64,000 nt of DNA from DATKMP01 sp963790045 (GCA_963790045.1 CAWBMS010000009.1:151203-215202), one strand, 5' to 3'. Shown: positions 8,950-19,774, counted from the stretch's first letter. Numbers and translations: made by a program. Notes: generated by a model not told the origin, from the sequence alone.

Positions 8950-11900
8950 ATGAATTGTTATTCTAAGATGAGGATCATATTATTTTTTATTATTGTGCTT
9001 TCAAGTCAAATAGTACTAGCCCAAGAGGAAACATCTATGCAAGTTCAGGCTAGTGTATCGAAAACAGTAGAAAAACCTGCTCTATCATATTCATCGACGG
9101 TGTATGGACCTATCTCAATCAAGTTAGTGAATGAGCCGGTGATTAGCGCAATTAAAAAAGTTGCTATGGCAGTTCATCTCAGACCAGTGTTGGACAATGA
9201 TTTTATTAAGAAGGATAAAAAAGTCAATCTTACTCTTGAAGTAGCATCACTGTCCGAGGCGCTTGATCAAATACTTCTGGGGATGGAAATTCAATATTCA
9301 ATAACAGAAAGTGGTCTTCTTGTTTTTACTCAGGAGCAAGCGCAAGAAAATCAAGCTAAAGGCTCTGGTTCTCTCAAAGGGCAAGTTCTTGATAGCCAAA
9401 CAAAGGATCCATTACCTGGCGCAAACGTCGTTATTAAGGGAACAAGTTTGGGAGCTTCAACCGATATTGATGGTACATATATTCTTTATAATGTTCCTGT
9501 CGGCACACAAGCTATTGTTGCTTCCTATGTTGGTTATGTTCCAACTACGGTGAAGGTCGATGTAACGAAAAACAGTTCTATTTCACAAAATATTTATCTC
9601 AAAAGCACCGAGATCGAAGGTGAGGCAGTCGTTATAACGGGACAGGCACATGGTCAACTGCAAGCGATCAACCAGCAAATTAGTTCGGATAAAATCACCA
9701 ATATTGTTTCCGAAGAGAGAATTCAGCAGTTACCGGATTTTAATGCCGCACAGGCGATCAGTCGCCTTCCGGGCGTTTCAACTACACAGAGTTCTGGTGA
9801 AGCACAAAAAGTTGTGATTCGTGGTATGGCTCCGCAGTACAATAACATATCTATCGGCGGAATTTCACTCGCATCAACAGGGAGCAACCAAATCGGTATC
9901 ACTTCGCTTGGTGGCGGTGTTGCTTCTCAGGATCGAAGTGTCGATCTCACCATGGTAACGCCTTACATGATTAAAACGATCCAGCTTTTTAAATCGTTAA
10001 CTCCCGATATGAATGCAAATGCCATCGGCGGTTTTGTAAATATGGAATTACGAGAAGCTCCTTCGGGATTGAAAACCGATGTAGTATGGCAATCCGGATA
10101 CACACAGATGAGTGACACCTATGGCAATTATAGAGCAATGGTTTCTGCAAGTGATCGCTTCTTCAATGATAAATTAGGTATCTATGTTCTTGCGAATGCA
10201 GAAAATTACGATCGCAGCGCAGATAATCTTAGCGCAGGTTATAATACCTCCAGTAGTGTTCATGATTCGGTAACAGGATATAGACCAGTAAATTCGACGA
10301 GTGTGACACTTGATCGCCACATCGAGACCAGAAAGCGGTACGGAGCAAATTTAATTCTTGACTATACACTGCCATCCGGCTCCATACAACTGGTAAATAT
10401 GTTCAGCAGATTGAATTCGAATTATAAGGACTATAACACTACTTATGATTTTTATTTTGATCATAATATCAATTTCACATTTAACGATGGCGAAACCAAT
10501 ACAGATCTATCGGTTAATTCCTTAAACCTTACAAACGATTTTGGATTTATGTCTGTGAATTTAAAGGCGGCGAACACGTATTCTCGTAACAATCGACCTA
10601 ATTCGCATTCATATTCGTTTATGCAAACAGGAGGGAGCGCAACCTCATTGCCTAATGAACGCCCTGAAGATGTAGTGAAAAATGCCCAATATAAAGGTGA
10701 TACACTAGTCGATTTACAAAATATAAATCTCTATAGTGCGGATTATAAAGAAAATGATCAGGAATACAAAGCTGATTTTAAAATGCCATTTAATATAAGT
10801 TCAAACATTTCAGGATATTTCCAATTTGGTGGCGATTACAGATATAATCTACATACCAATCATCAGAGCACACCATATATTAGTCCATCGGGAACATTGA
10901 ATGGATCGGATATTAATGCGGCCATCGTTAGCGCCCTTGTCAATAAATTTAATTTAAAAATGTCCGGCAAGTATTTTCCCGGCTCTGATTTTACTTCTAG
11001 TGATCCGAAACTATATAAAAGTTTCTTAGATAATAAGTTCGGTCAAATGTGCTGGATTACAGATCCAACATTGCTAAGTTCAATGACGGATTATTTATCA
11101 ACCAATCCGGCTTTTGCGTCGGTAAACAGTACGGGTGGATGGTTTGACGGTATTTATCAGGAAAAGGTTAATGATTATAAATATATAGAAAAATATTTTG
11201 CTACGTACGCAATGACGCAATTTAATATAGGTCAGAGTTTTTTAGTGGTTGGCGGAGTGCGATATGAAGAAACAAAATCGTTGTATGATGCATATAACAT
11301 GGTAGATCTTCGCAATAACCCACCTAACCAACCGTATTATCCGGTTTCAGCTTTTCCGGAAAGCCATAATCTGTTACCACAGGTTCAAACGAAATATGAT
11401 TTAACGGATTGGTGCGATTTGCGCTATTCCTATACACAAACGCTTGCACGACCGGACTATACGCAGTTATCACCACACTATGTTATCAATACAACCTATA
11501 CATCGGTGATGGCTGGAAATCCCAATTTGAAGCCTGCGCAGGCATATAACCATGACGCGGAAATTACGATTCACGATAATTATATAGGATTGTTATCGTT
11601 TTCATATTTCTACAAAACAATTGAACATTTTATTTACAATACATCGTATTCACTTTATTCAGCATCCTCCGGCGCTGTAATTCCTGTAGGGTTAGATTCG
11701 GTCGGATCATTCCCACTTCTTGCTGCAAAAGGCAGTTCGGTATCGGGACAGGCAACGGTAAGTACATACATTAATAGCCCATACAATGCTACAGTAAAAG
11801 GTATCGAAGCAGATTATCAAACTAGTTTTTGGTATTTACCTGTTCCTTTAAATGGTATAGTGCTGGGTGTTAACTACACGCATATTTCATCGGAAGCAAA

Positions 11901-12321
11901 GTATCCGTATTTATTTGTCATAAATGTGCCGAATCCTGCAAACCCTAGAAGGTCTGTACCTGAGTTGGTTGATAGTTCGGTAACGGCGCGTTTGGTTCTT
12001 CAACCAAACGACATATTGAATGCATATATCGGTTATGATTATAAGGGATTCTCGGGACGAGTTTCGTTTGTGTTCCAAGGAAATTCTGTTACATATATCA
12101 GCAGTTCACAGTCTGAAACGGATGGGTACACCAAGGATTATTTCCGGGTAGATGCTTCCGCCAGATACATACTTCCTCCGTGGCCCAACGTGCAGATTTT
12201 CTTAGATGTATTTAATATTAATAAGGAAGCGAATATTTCACAACAGCAGTCGATCAATGGTTTTACGTCTGAAAACTTTTATGGTCTCACTGCAAATTTT
12301 GGAATTCGCTATACATTATAA
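8950..12321 (+). CDS. TonB-dependent outer-membrane receptor with STN and carboxypeptidase-like domains
   Basis: Outer-membrane active-transport receptor of 1123 residues. After a signal peptide (cleavage near LAQEE) come an STN signalling domain (about 50-120), a carboxypeptidase regulatory-like beta-sandwich (GSLKGQVLDSQTKDPLPGAN, about 130-220), the plug (RIQQLPDFNAAQAISRLPGV, then VVIRGMAPQYNNISIGG) and a C-terminal beta-barrel ending in the aromatic terminus FGIRYTL. The STN domain fits regulation through the adjacent FecR and ECF sigma factor. AGGAG lies seven bases before the ATG. No SusD-like lipoprotein follows, unlike a classical Bacteroidota polysaccharide locus. The ligand is unknown; the surrounding carbohydrate genes suggest an oligosaccharide. 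Confidence 0.9.
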   Translation: MNCYSKMRIILFFIIVLSSQIVLAQEETSMQVQASVSKTVEKPALSYSSTVYGPISIKLVNEPVISAIKKVAMAVHLRPVLDNDFIKKDKKVNLTLEVASLSEALDQILLGMEIQYSITESGLLVFTQEQAQENQAKGSGSLKGQVLDSQTKDPLPGANVVIKGTSLGASTDIDGTYILYNVPVGTQAIVASYVGYVPTTVKVDVTKNSSISQNIYLKSTEIEGEAVVITGQAHGQLQAINQQISSDKITNIVSEERIQQLPDFNAAQAISRLPGVSTTQSSGEAQKVVIRGMAPQYNNISIGGISLASTGSNQIGITSLGGGVASQDRSVDLTMVTPYMIKTIQLFKSLTPDMNANAIGGFVNMELREAPSGLKTDVVWQSGYTQMSDTYGNYRAMVSASDRFFNDKLGIYVLANAENYDRSADNLSAGYNTSSSVHDSVTGYRPVNSTSVTLDRHIETRKRYGANLILDYTLPSGSIQLVNMFSRLNSNYKDYNTTYDFYFDHNINFTFNDGETNTDLSVNSLNLTNDFGFMSVNLKAANTYSRNNRPNSHSYSFMQTGGSATSLPNERPEDVVKNAQYKGDTLVDLQNINLYSADYKENDQEYKADFKMPFNISSNISGYFQFGGDYRYNLHTNHQSTPYISPSGTLNGSDINAAIVSALVNKFNLKMSGKYFPGSDFTSSDPKLYKSFLDNKFGQMCWITDPTLLSSMTDYLSTNPAFASVNSTGGWFDGIYQEKVNDYKYIEKYFATYAMTQFNIGQSFLVVGGVRYEETKSLYDAYNMVDLRNNPPNQPYYPVSAFPESHNLLPQVQTKYDLTDWCDLRYSYTQTLARPDYTQLSPHYVINTTYTSVMAGNPNLKPAQAYNHDAEITIHDNYIGLLSFSYFYKTIEHFIYNTSYSLYSASSGAVIPVGLDSVGSFPLLAAKGSSVSGQATVSTYINSPYNATVKGIEADYQTSFWYLPVPLNGIVLGVNYTHISSEAKYPYLFVINVPNPANPRRSVPELVDSSVTARLVLQPNDILNAYIGYDYKGFSGRVSFVFQGNSVTYISSSQSETDGYTKDYFRVDASARYILPPWPNVQIFLDVFNINKEANISQQQSINGFTSENFYGLTANFGIRYTL

Positions 12322-12328
12322 AAATTGT

Positions 12329-12354
12329 AAGGATGTTTTTTAATGAGCATCCTT
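12329..12354 (+). terminator. Hairpin after the TonB receptor gene
   Basis: AAGGATG and CATCCTT form a short stem with a T-rich loop eight bases after the receptor stop codon. The tail is only moderately T-rich, so it may be a weak terminator or attenuator that lets part of the transcription pass into the downstream secreted-protein genes. Confidence 0.45.
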
Positions 12355-12410
12355 GTTAATTTCGGTACGAAATAAAATTATTTTTAACCACAAAATAAAG
12401 GAGTAAAAAT

Positions 12411-14174
12411 ATGAAGAATTCTTTAAGATTATTTGTTCTTTTGTCCATTGTTGCTATGGCGATTTTCTTCCCTGTAGCTCTTTTGGCAGACACTGTATAT
12501 GTGCACAGTGATGTGTCGCCCAACGAAGGAGGGCTGAATACTGCTATATCCAACGTATCCAACCTTTCTACGACGGTATTCAAACTGGATGCGGGCGGCT
12601 ATTATATTCTCAGTGGTGCTATTACTGTTCCGCCCAATCAACATCTTACGATTGTTGCAGATGAGGCAACAATATCATCATCGGCACCACCTCAGATTTT
12701 GGAAACTTCTCAGGTTTCACTTTCGTACCTTATTGATTGTTTTGGAGATGTAACATTAAAAAATCTGTGGTTAACGTATGCCAATACCGGAGGTACGCAG
12801 AAGGGAACACCTGTTGAATTTGATGAGGATTCTATCCGTCATAAAAATACAGGTGTGTTCGAAGGATGTATTTTTGATTATGCGCCTGTTCCCGGAGCAA
12901 TAGAGATACGAGCGACAAATTTTAATGGCGTCTTTAAGGGTTGCTACTGGCGCAATAATACGGATTCTCATTATCGTTATTATGGACGAAGTATATCGTT
13001 CCCTTATGCCACTACTGGCTGGCACCAAGATACAGTTTCTTTTGAGAATTGCACTTTTTCTAACTTAGGATATGCCTATATGGGGTACCAACCAGGTGAA
13101 GGCACGCCTGAAACCGTAGATTACATAACGTTTAATCATTGCACGTTTATTAATACGATGATGCATGCTCTTGAGCCGTCGTTCTGGGAATATGTTTCTG
13201 TTACAAACTGTCTTTATACGAATATTTTTATGTATGGGGATATCATCGTAAATCGTGAAACCCCTTGGCAGCTCAGCGGTGCGATAAATATCGACAGCTT
13301 AAGTGCGGCAAGCACGAGTGCTGCATTTCCACTTGTTAACGTAGAAGCTAATCGCCATATATTATTCGCAAACAACAGCTATTATCTTGAAAAATGGTTG
13401 ACAGATTTTATGAAAGGTGGTAATGCATATTCCGATACAGCAGGAGTGATATTTAAACCGCATCCGATGCCTATGTTATCCGCAAGGACAATAAGCTTCT
13501 TTGAAGGCATTGATCCTGTGTCTGGGAAAAAAGCCCATCCATATATTGTCAAGGCTAATCTTGATTCGACGGATAATCCAGGTTTTGTGCAAGCCCCGAC
13601 GAATCAAGCAGGTATAGACACCTTTTTGATTGCTAGATGGTTAACTGGTGCTAATGTTGATTGGTCATATAATGCTAGCGATGATATTAATGGTCTATGG
13701 CCGATGAATGAAGACTTGTCATATTCGAATGCTACATTAAAAGCGGCTGGAATGGCTGGGTATCCTCTGGGAGATCTATATCACTGGTGGCCGACTCAAT
13801 ATGCTTCATGGGCACAACAACAAGCTTCAGAGCATTCAAGAATTAATACATGGCTATCGACCGGATCCGATCCAGGTTCTACTGGCGTGCAAAAGCAGCC
13901 AGGCGTTCCAAATAATTATGAATTGTCTCAAAATTATCCGAATCCATTTAACCCCACAACCAGAATTGATTATTCGATTCCAGAGAAAAACCATGTGTCT
14001 CTGAAAGTGTATAATCTTATTGGCCAAGAAGTTGCAACTTTGGTCGATGGTATTCAACAGGCAGGAAAGTACGCTGCTACGTTTGACGGCAAAAATTTGG
14101 CCAGCGGCGTTTACTTCTATCGGTTGCAAACCGGTGAATACTCTGTTACCAAGAAGTTGGTGCTTTTGAAGTAG
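12411..14174 (+). CDS. Secreted right-handed beta-helix protein with type IX-like sorting tail
   Basis: Exported protein of 587 residues of unknown activity. A signal peptide (hydrophobic residues about 5-25) leads into a domain with regularly spaced beta-strand turns (TGVFEGCIFDY, FNGVFKGCYW, DTVSFENCTFSNL, YITFNHCTFINT, VSVTNCLYTN), the pattern of a pectate-lyase-like parallel beta-helix. A linker precedes the C-terminal sorting domain (NYPNPFNPTTRIDYSIPEKN to about TKKLVLLK) that directs secretion or surface attachment in Ignavibacteria and relatives. It sits between the TonB receptor and a second sorting-tail protein, suggesting a surface polysaccharide-binding or lyase role. Catalytic residues were not identified. 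Confidence 0.8.
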   Translation: MKNSLRLFVLLSIVAMAIFFPVALLADTVYVHSDVSPNEGGLNTAISNVSNLSTTVFKLDAGGYYILSGAITVPPNQHLTIVADEATISSSAPPQILETSQVSLSYLIDCFGDVTLKNLWLTYANTGGTQKGTPVEFDEDSIRHKNTGVFEGCIFDYAPVPGAIEIRATNFNGVFKGCYWRNNTDSHYRYYGRSISFPYATTGWHQDTVSFENCTFSNLGYAYMGYQPGEGTPETVDYITFNHCTFINTMMHALEPSFWEYVSVTNCLYTNIFMYGDIIVNRETPWQLSGAINIDSLSAASTSAAFPLVNVEANRHILFANNSYYLEKWLTDFMKGGNAYSDTAGVIFKPHPMPMLSARTISFFEGIDPVSGKKAHPYIVKANLDSTDNPGFVQAPTNQAGIDTFLIARWLTGANVDWSYNASDDINGLWPMNEDLSYSNATLKAAGMAGYPLGDLYHWWPTQYASWAQQQASEHSRINTWLSTGSDPGSTGVQKQPGVPNNYELSQNYPNPFNPTTRIDYSIPEKNHVSLKVYNLIGQEVATLVDGIQQAGKYAATFDGKNLASGVYFYRLQTGEYSVTKKLVLLK

Positions 14175-14193
14175 TACAATTTCTTTAAGTCTT

Positions 14194-14248
14194 CTCTCGT
14201 CCCGAATGAAGATCGTTATATGTATGATCTTTGAAACCGGGACGGGAG
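14194..14248 (+). other. Long GC-rich hairpin in the 14175-14497 intergenic stretch
   Basis: CTCTCGTCCCG pairs with CGGGACGGGAG (one mismatch) and an inner GAAGATC/GATCTTT extends the stem. There is no T-run, so it is either a terminator lacking its tail or an mRNA-stabilising hairpin after the beta-helix gene. The other 250 bases before the next gene contain nothing I can name apart from a GGAGG ribosome site at its end. Confidence 0.5.
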
Positions 14249-14497
14249 GAGTCCGCCAGGTGAATGTCGAGTCTGGTTTGTATCGGCAATTGGTGCTTTT
14301 AATTTTATACAATGTATAGTAGTATCTTAAATAATGCGGTATTATATCGGTAACATTCATGGGCATCTTGTGATGGTCCTTTTGAACAGTGAATATTACA
14401 AGGTGTTTGGTTTTCCCGAGGACCGTGGAGGGCTCTTTCGGAGAGTAGTACAGCTATTAATAAACAAATATTAAATATCCAACAATTTGGAGGAAAT

Positions 14498-17400
14498 ATG
14501 AAAACCTTTATACGTGTAGTTCTGTACAGTATGCTGTTCCTCTTAGGAATGAGCATGTCAATGGCACAGGATGTGTCGTTCATAGCAGGTCCTACAATTA
14601 CCCTAGGTTCACCAGCGAACAATGGCGGATTTACTTGGGGAGATGTGAATAAAGACGGCTATCTGGATGTATTGGTCCGCCAAAACAATTTAATGATTAA
14701 CAATGGTTCAACATTTACACAATCTGCGATTGCGAATATTCCAGCCGGGGCAGATGCAGTCGGTGTAGCATTTGCCGATTTTAACGGCGATGGCGTTCTT
14801 GATATGTATGAACTTTCTCAATCCACAAACATACCGAGTGTGCTGATTAATAACGCTGGAGTCTTTACAGCAAAAAATACGGGTGACCTCGGAAGTGCAG
14901 GTGCCACCGGTACATCATACGGTGGAATAACTGTTGGAGATATTGACCACAGTAATAATTTGACTTTAGTATACGCTGGATTGCCGAGTAGCGGAAATTT
15001 ACCGGCAACGGCCACCGCTTCGAACGATGGTGGTGTTTATATGTATAAATACGGTGCATCCGGGTTTACTAGTATCGGTAGAGGATCTGCCACTCCGGTT
15101 ATTGATCAATCACGCACGTTTGAATCTTGGAATATAGCATTCTTTGACGCAACAAACGATGGTTATCCTGATTTGTTAATGCCAGGTTACCGAAGTAATA
15201 CCCAAGCATTTGATGTGAATAATGGAAATGGTACAAGAAAAGGAACGATTCTTTATGTAAATGATGGAACAGGAAAATTTTATGTTCCGGATTCATCAAC
15301 ACTTCATCGTCCTATCTATGAAATCGATTCTATTTCTGGCGGAGTCATTTATGCTGGAATGAAAAAAGATACAGGTGTCATCGTAGATGATACCGTTCGA
15401 CACTTTGAAGGTCTCTGCGCTCTTGTTGCTGATTTCAACAATGATGGTAATATGGATATAATTTTTGCATCGAATGGTAGTGCAATTAATCGCGACGCTT
15501 TTGAAACTACGCATAACAATGTTATCATCTACGGAAAAGGCGATGGTACATTTACTTACAAATGGAATGGAACCAACGTTGTAGCGAGCGGATTACCAGT
15601 TAACAGTTACATTCGTTCATGGGCCGCTGGTGATTATAATAACGATGGATATGTCGATGTTCTTGGAAGCGATAACACAAACTGCTTGTTTAAAAATAAC
15701 GGCAACGGTACGTTTACCAATATGACTACAGCCGATAACCTATCACTATTACCAAGTGCCACGTGGCGAAGTATTGGTTTTGTAGACTATAATAATGATG
15801 GTCTCCTTGATATTTTTGCGTACACGGGTACTAATATTGCGCTGTTAAAGAGTAGCAACAATACAAACAAGTGGATTGGATTCCAACCTATTGGTAGCGG
15901 TAATAACCAATCAGCTATCGGTGCCAAGTTCACGCTGTTTACCGATACTGTAAAACAAACTCGTATTATTACTTCTGACGCAGGCGCAGAAGGTATGGGC
16001 GGCACTTTGTGGGCAAACTTTGGTATTGGAACAAGGACGAAAGTCGATAGTTTACATGTTCAATGGCCCGATGGCAACAAACAGTCATTTATATTGAATC
16101 CTGCAAACAATACTCTTGCAGTCAATAAATACTATACGATTCAGGAAGGATCCATTATTCCAACTGCGCCAGTGATTACACGGCCATCTTGGGCTGCTGG
16201 AGATACTTCTTTAACTTCATCGGACACACTGAAATGGACTGCAGCAACAACTGGTAGCGGTACAACCACCTATACAGTTCAAATTGCTACAAATTCATCA
16301 TTCACGACGATAGCAAAAACAATCACTTCAGTACCCGACGAACAGCACAATAGTAAGAATGGGATTATCCACGAAGTACTACTGGCGCGTACAGGCGTTC
16401 GATAATAATTTGCCAAGCCCGGTTTCAGCTATCGATAGTTTCCGGACACAGATTATCGCTTGCACCACAACACCAAAGCTCGTTAGCCCAGCAGTTAATT
16501 CGACAACAGTATCCTCGAATAATGCCAAGTTGGTGGTTGGCTATGTTGGGACAGCCTCGACGTATCATTTCCAACTGGATACTCTCAATAAATTCGCTTA
16601 TCGAGATACTGTATCCGTAGCAGCAAATAAATCGAGTGGATTAATGCTCAACGATTCGACAAGCGATTATGATACGACATGGACGATCGCTTCAACCTTA
16701 AAGCCGAGCAAAAAGTATTTCTGGCGTATACGAGGATACAATCCGGCGGGATCTTCCACATTTTCGGCTGTGGATTCATTCACGGTTATGTTCGTACCTG
16801 CTACACCGACACTTTTGTATCCGATAAAAAATGCACCTAATGTGTCTGCACAAAATCTCACATTTAAGTGGTATTCGGTGGCTGGAGACAGCAATTACGT
16901 GCTTCAGTATTTTACTTCCACACCTAATGGGTTAGCAACGGTTACCGATTCAATTAATAAAAGCCATGATACAACATTCACGGTTCCTTTATTAGAAAAT
17001 CGCGCGAAGTATTATTGGCACGTTCTGGCTTGGAACCAAGGTGGAGCAAGCTCCTATAGTGCGATAGATTCTTTTACAACCGTAACGGAAGTAGCTACAG
17101 CACCAGTCTTGGTTTCGCCAAAAGCGCCAACGACATCAGATCGACGAGCGACGTTCGTATGGAACTCTGCAGTGAACGCGTTAAAGTATCATCTTATGGT
17201 TATTACCGGTAATGATACGGTCGAAAATGTCATAACTAGTGATACGACATTCCAAATAAAGGATACTTTACAAGCCAATACGACATACTATTGGAAAGTA
17301 AGTTCTATCAATTTAGGCGGTGAAGGAACTTTCGGAAGTTTGGCGCACTTTGCCACCACAACGACTGTCGGTGTTGAAACAAGTAATAGCCAGATACCGA

Positions 17401-17681
17401 AAGAGTTTGCGTTAAACCAAAACTATCCGAATCCGTTCAACCCCTCGACAATCATTTCGTACTCACTCCCGAAGAGTGCATTTGTAAAGCTTCAAGTGTA
17501 CGATGTGTTAGGTTGTCTGATTACTACCTTAGTTGACGGTATTCAACCGGCAAGCGTACAGAATATACGGTTCAATGCTGCAGGATTAAGCAGCGGTGTT
17601 TATATCTACCGTATTCATGCACGAAGTCAAGATGGATCCAATGAATTTACTTCTTCGAAGAAACTTCTTCTGATGAAGTAA
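14498..17681 (+). CDS. Secreted FG-GAP/VCBS-repeat, FnIII and sorting-tail protein, frameshifted
   Basis: One gene of about 1060 codons split by a frameshift between about 16340 and 16362: the first frame stops at 16405 and the second continues to 17681. Residues 1-25 form a signal peptide. Then come FG-GAP/VCBS calcium-binding-type repeats (WGDVNKDGYLDVLV, FADFNGDGVLDMYE, VADFNNDGNMDIIF, AGDYNNDGYVDVLG, FVDYNNDGLLDIFA), an ASPIC/UnbV-like segment (DAGAEGMGG, HVQWPDG), at least three fibronectin type III-like repeats (TKYYWRVQAFD, KKYFWRIRGYN, TTYYWKVSSINL) and the sorting tail NQNYPNPFNPSTIISYSLPK. The reading continues cleanly across the break, so the lesion is recent or an assembly error. 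It is probably a large surface adhesin or binding protein co-regulated with the receptor. Confidence 0.82.
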
Positions 17682-17694
17682 TAGCTTGTTGTAC

Positions 17695-17732
17695 CATGCG
17701 GCTCTTCGTTTCAGAAGGAGCCGCATGATTTT
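17695..17732 (+). terminator. Terminator after the FG-GAP protein gene
   Basis: A perfect ten-base stem CATGCGGCTC/GAGCCGCATG with a 13-base loop is followed by ATTTTGT. It closes the receptor and secreted-protein block. Confidence 0.75.
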
Positions 17733-17766
17733 GTAAAATTAGATATTTAAAAAACTTTACGAAGTC

Positions 17767-17801
17767 AATCCCGGTTTGCATAGCAAATCGGGATTTTTTT
17801 T
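17767..17801 (+). terminator. Second, stronger terminator
   Basis: AATCCCGGTTTGC pairs with GCAAATCGGGATT (one mismatch) around a three-base ATA loop and is followed by an unbroken T-run. It lies 35 bases after the first hairpin, giving a tandem stop. Confidence 0.85.
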
Positions 17802-17834
17802 ATCTGCAACCTTAGTTTGAATGAAGTCAGCGCT

Positions 17835-18575
17835 ATGAAAACAAAATTTGTAAAAGGATATCACTTGTTTTTATTGTTTCTTCTTTAGCCATAGGCCAGG
17901 TACATCTGCCCCGCCTTATTAGCGACGGCATGGTGTTGCAACGAAATACGAATGTAAAAATCTAGGGGGTGGGCTGCGCCAAACAAACACATTACACTTC
18001 ATTTTATTGATTCTGTTTATCGACGACAGCAGGTGTTCAAGGAGAATGGAATGTTTTGCTCCCCGGGTTAAATGCCGGTGGTCCATTTATAATGGAAATT
18101 AACGCCAAGAATGTTATCACGATTCATGATGTTTTTAATCGGCGATGTGTGGGTGTGTTCCGGCCAATCGAATATGGAATTACCGATGTAGCGCGTCAGC
18201 CCGTTGTATGAAGAAGAAATTGCCAATTCCGAAAATACGTTTATCCGGCAGTTGGGCAGCTGTCAACCTGCAAACCATCCTGAAATTTTCTGCCGCAGCG
18301 TATTTTCGGAAAAACATTGTATGAAAAACACCACATTCCCATTGGATTGATTAATACAAGCTTGGGCGGATTCAAAACATGATCCCGTGAACGGTGGATT
18401 TATGTTAGACGAATCGTACACAATTATTGCAGATCGTGATATAATAGATTTGAGGGGAACTTGGAAGTATCGCCTTAGTGCACAAATGGAACCGTTAGCA
18501 AGCCAGACGTTTATATGCTGGAAGCCGGAGGGATTGTACAATGCAATGCTGGCACCGTTATATAGTCGTTCCTGA
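17835..18575 (+). pseudogene. Ruined sialate O-acetylesterase (SASA/SGNH) gene
   Basis: Fragments in all three frames line up in order with the sialate O-acetylesterase/acetyl-xylan esterase family: LPRLISDGMVLQRNTNVKI, then WGWAAPNKHITLHFIDS, AGGPFIMEINAKNVITIHD, the catalytic block IGDVWVCSGQSNMELP (Ser at about 18159), EEEIANSENTFIRQ and finally GLYNAMLAPL. There are at least five frame changes and several stops, so it cannot make an enzyme. The C-terminal half, including the catalytic His region, is missing exactly where the transposase relic begins. An esterase removing acetyl groups would fit beside the xylanase. Real decay, not a single assembly error. Confidence 0.82.
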
Positions 18576-18604
18576 AGAAGAAGAAAGAGGTAATAAAAAC
18601 AGGT

Positions 18605-18830
18605 AAAGCGGGAAAAAAGAGATACGGTTGATGGTGTCGTTGTTGATGTTGAAACATCTACGGAACTTGAGTGACGAGAGTGTGGTGGAACAGTAAAGTG
18701 AGAATGCGTATTACCAATACTTCAGTGGGAAGGAGCAATTCACCGCATCGGCTTCCTGTGAAGCATCGGAGTTAGTACACTTTCGACATCGTTTTGCGCA
18801 TTATCCTAATGTGTATGGCAATCATCGCAA
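18605..18830 (+). mobile_element. Relic of an IS5-like transposase, N-terminal region
   Basis: On the plus strand, in one frame, LMLKHLRNLSDESVVEQ is followed by a TAA replacing what is normally Trp, then SENAYYQYFSGKEQF and CEASELVHFRHRF. This is the pattern of the N-terminal (DUF772-type) part of IS5-family transposases. No DDE catalytic core or clear terminal inverted repeats remain. It adjoins the truncated esterase gene, so insertion followed by deletion probably destroyed both. The IS5 assignment is from motif memory and should be tested by alignment. Confidence 0.55.
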
Positions 18831-18919
18831 AAAAATCTGTTTTTACAGAAAGTTTTTTATATACTTTAAGGGCATATAAAATTTTGTGATTAGCTATGTC
18901 GAACGTTAAATGAGGTATT

Positions 18920-19774
18920 ATGTTTCCAATCATTCAAAAAGAAGGCCTTGCTGAAACGATTTCCCGTTTTATTGTTCATGCTCCGCTTATTGCTCCCAAG
19001 CGAAAGCCCGGAATGTTTGTCATGCTTCGTATTAATGAGCATGGTGAGCGCATTCCCATCACATTGGTTGATAGTGATCCAAAAGCCGGAACGATCACGC
19101 TCATTGTGCAAGGAATAGGGAGAACAACAAAAGAGTTGCTCACAATGAAAGCAGGAGATTCGCTGTCGGATGTCGTCGGTCCTTTGGGCAATCCGACGCC
19201 AATTGTGAAAGGAAAAACAGTTGCATGTGTCGGCGGCGGTGTTGGTACGGCGGAATTATTGCCCATTGCTCGTGCATTGAAGGAAGCGGGCAATACGATT
19301 CACTCGATCGTCGGTGCGCGCAATAAAAATCTGGTGATTCTTGAAAACGAAATGAACACGTGCTCGAATTTTCTTTACATCACAACTGATGATGGCTCAT
19401 ATTCGAAAAAAGGATTTGTTACTGATCAATTAAAAGAATTGTTGGATGGCGGTAAAGGAATCAATGTGGTATATGCCATCGGTCCGTTGCCAATGATGAA
19501 GGCGGTTTCAAATTTAACCCGCCAATATGGCATCAAAACATACGTCAGTTTAAATGCGATTATGGTAGATGGAACAGGAATGTGTGGCGGCTGCCGCGTG
19601 TCGGTTGGAGGAAAAATGAAATTTGCCTGCGTTGATGGACCGGAATTTGACGGACACGAAGTGGATTTTGATGAAATGCTGATGCGCAACCGTTCCTACA
19701 TGGATAGTGAACGAACTTCCTTACAACAATACGAACAACGAGATCATGTTTGTCGGCTGGAGGCAAGTGTATGA
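18920..19774 (+). CDS. nfnA: NfnA-like FAD/NAD-binding, [2Fe-2S] subunit of NADH-dependent ferredoxin:NADP oxidoreductase
   Basis: Small subunit (284 residues) of the NfnAB/SudAB-type flavin-based electron-bifurcating transhydrogenase, also annotated as a dihydroorotate dehydrogenase electron-transfer-like protein. An N-terminal FAD-binding beta-barrel (about 1-95) leads to an NAD-binding Rossmann half (VACVGGGVGTAELLPIARAL) and a C-terminal [2Fe-2S] motif (GTGMCGGCRVSVGGKMKFAC). GAGG lies upstream of the ATG. Its stop overlaps the start of the next gene by four bases (ATGA), so the two subunits are translationally coupled. The complex couples NADH, NADPH and ferredoxin pools in the cytoplasm of anaerobes and fermenters. 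Confidence 0.88.
   Translation: MFPIIQKEGLAETISRFIVHAPLIAPKRKPGMFVMLRINEHGERIPITLVDSDPKAGTITLIVQGIGRTTKELLTMKAGDSLSDVVGPLGNPTPIVKGKTVACVGGGVGTAELLPIARALKEAGNTIHSIVGARNKNLVILENEMNTCSNFLYITTDDGSYSKKGFVTDQLKELLDGGKGINVVYAIGPLPMMKAVSNLTRQYGIKTYVSLNAIMVDGTGMCGGCRVSVGGKMKFACVDGPEFDGHEVDFDEMLMRNRSYMDSERTSLQQYEQRDHVCRLEASV

Noticed and set aside
8726..8953. 75-residue open frame between FecR and the TonB receptor
   Set aside because: It overlaps the fecR-like gene out of frame and has no supporting motif or start signal.
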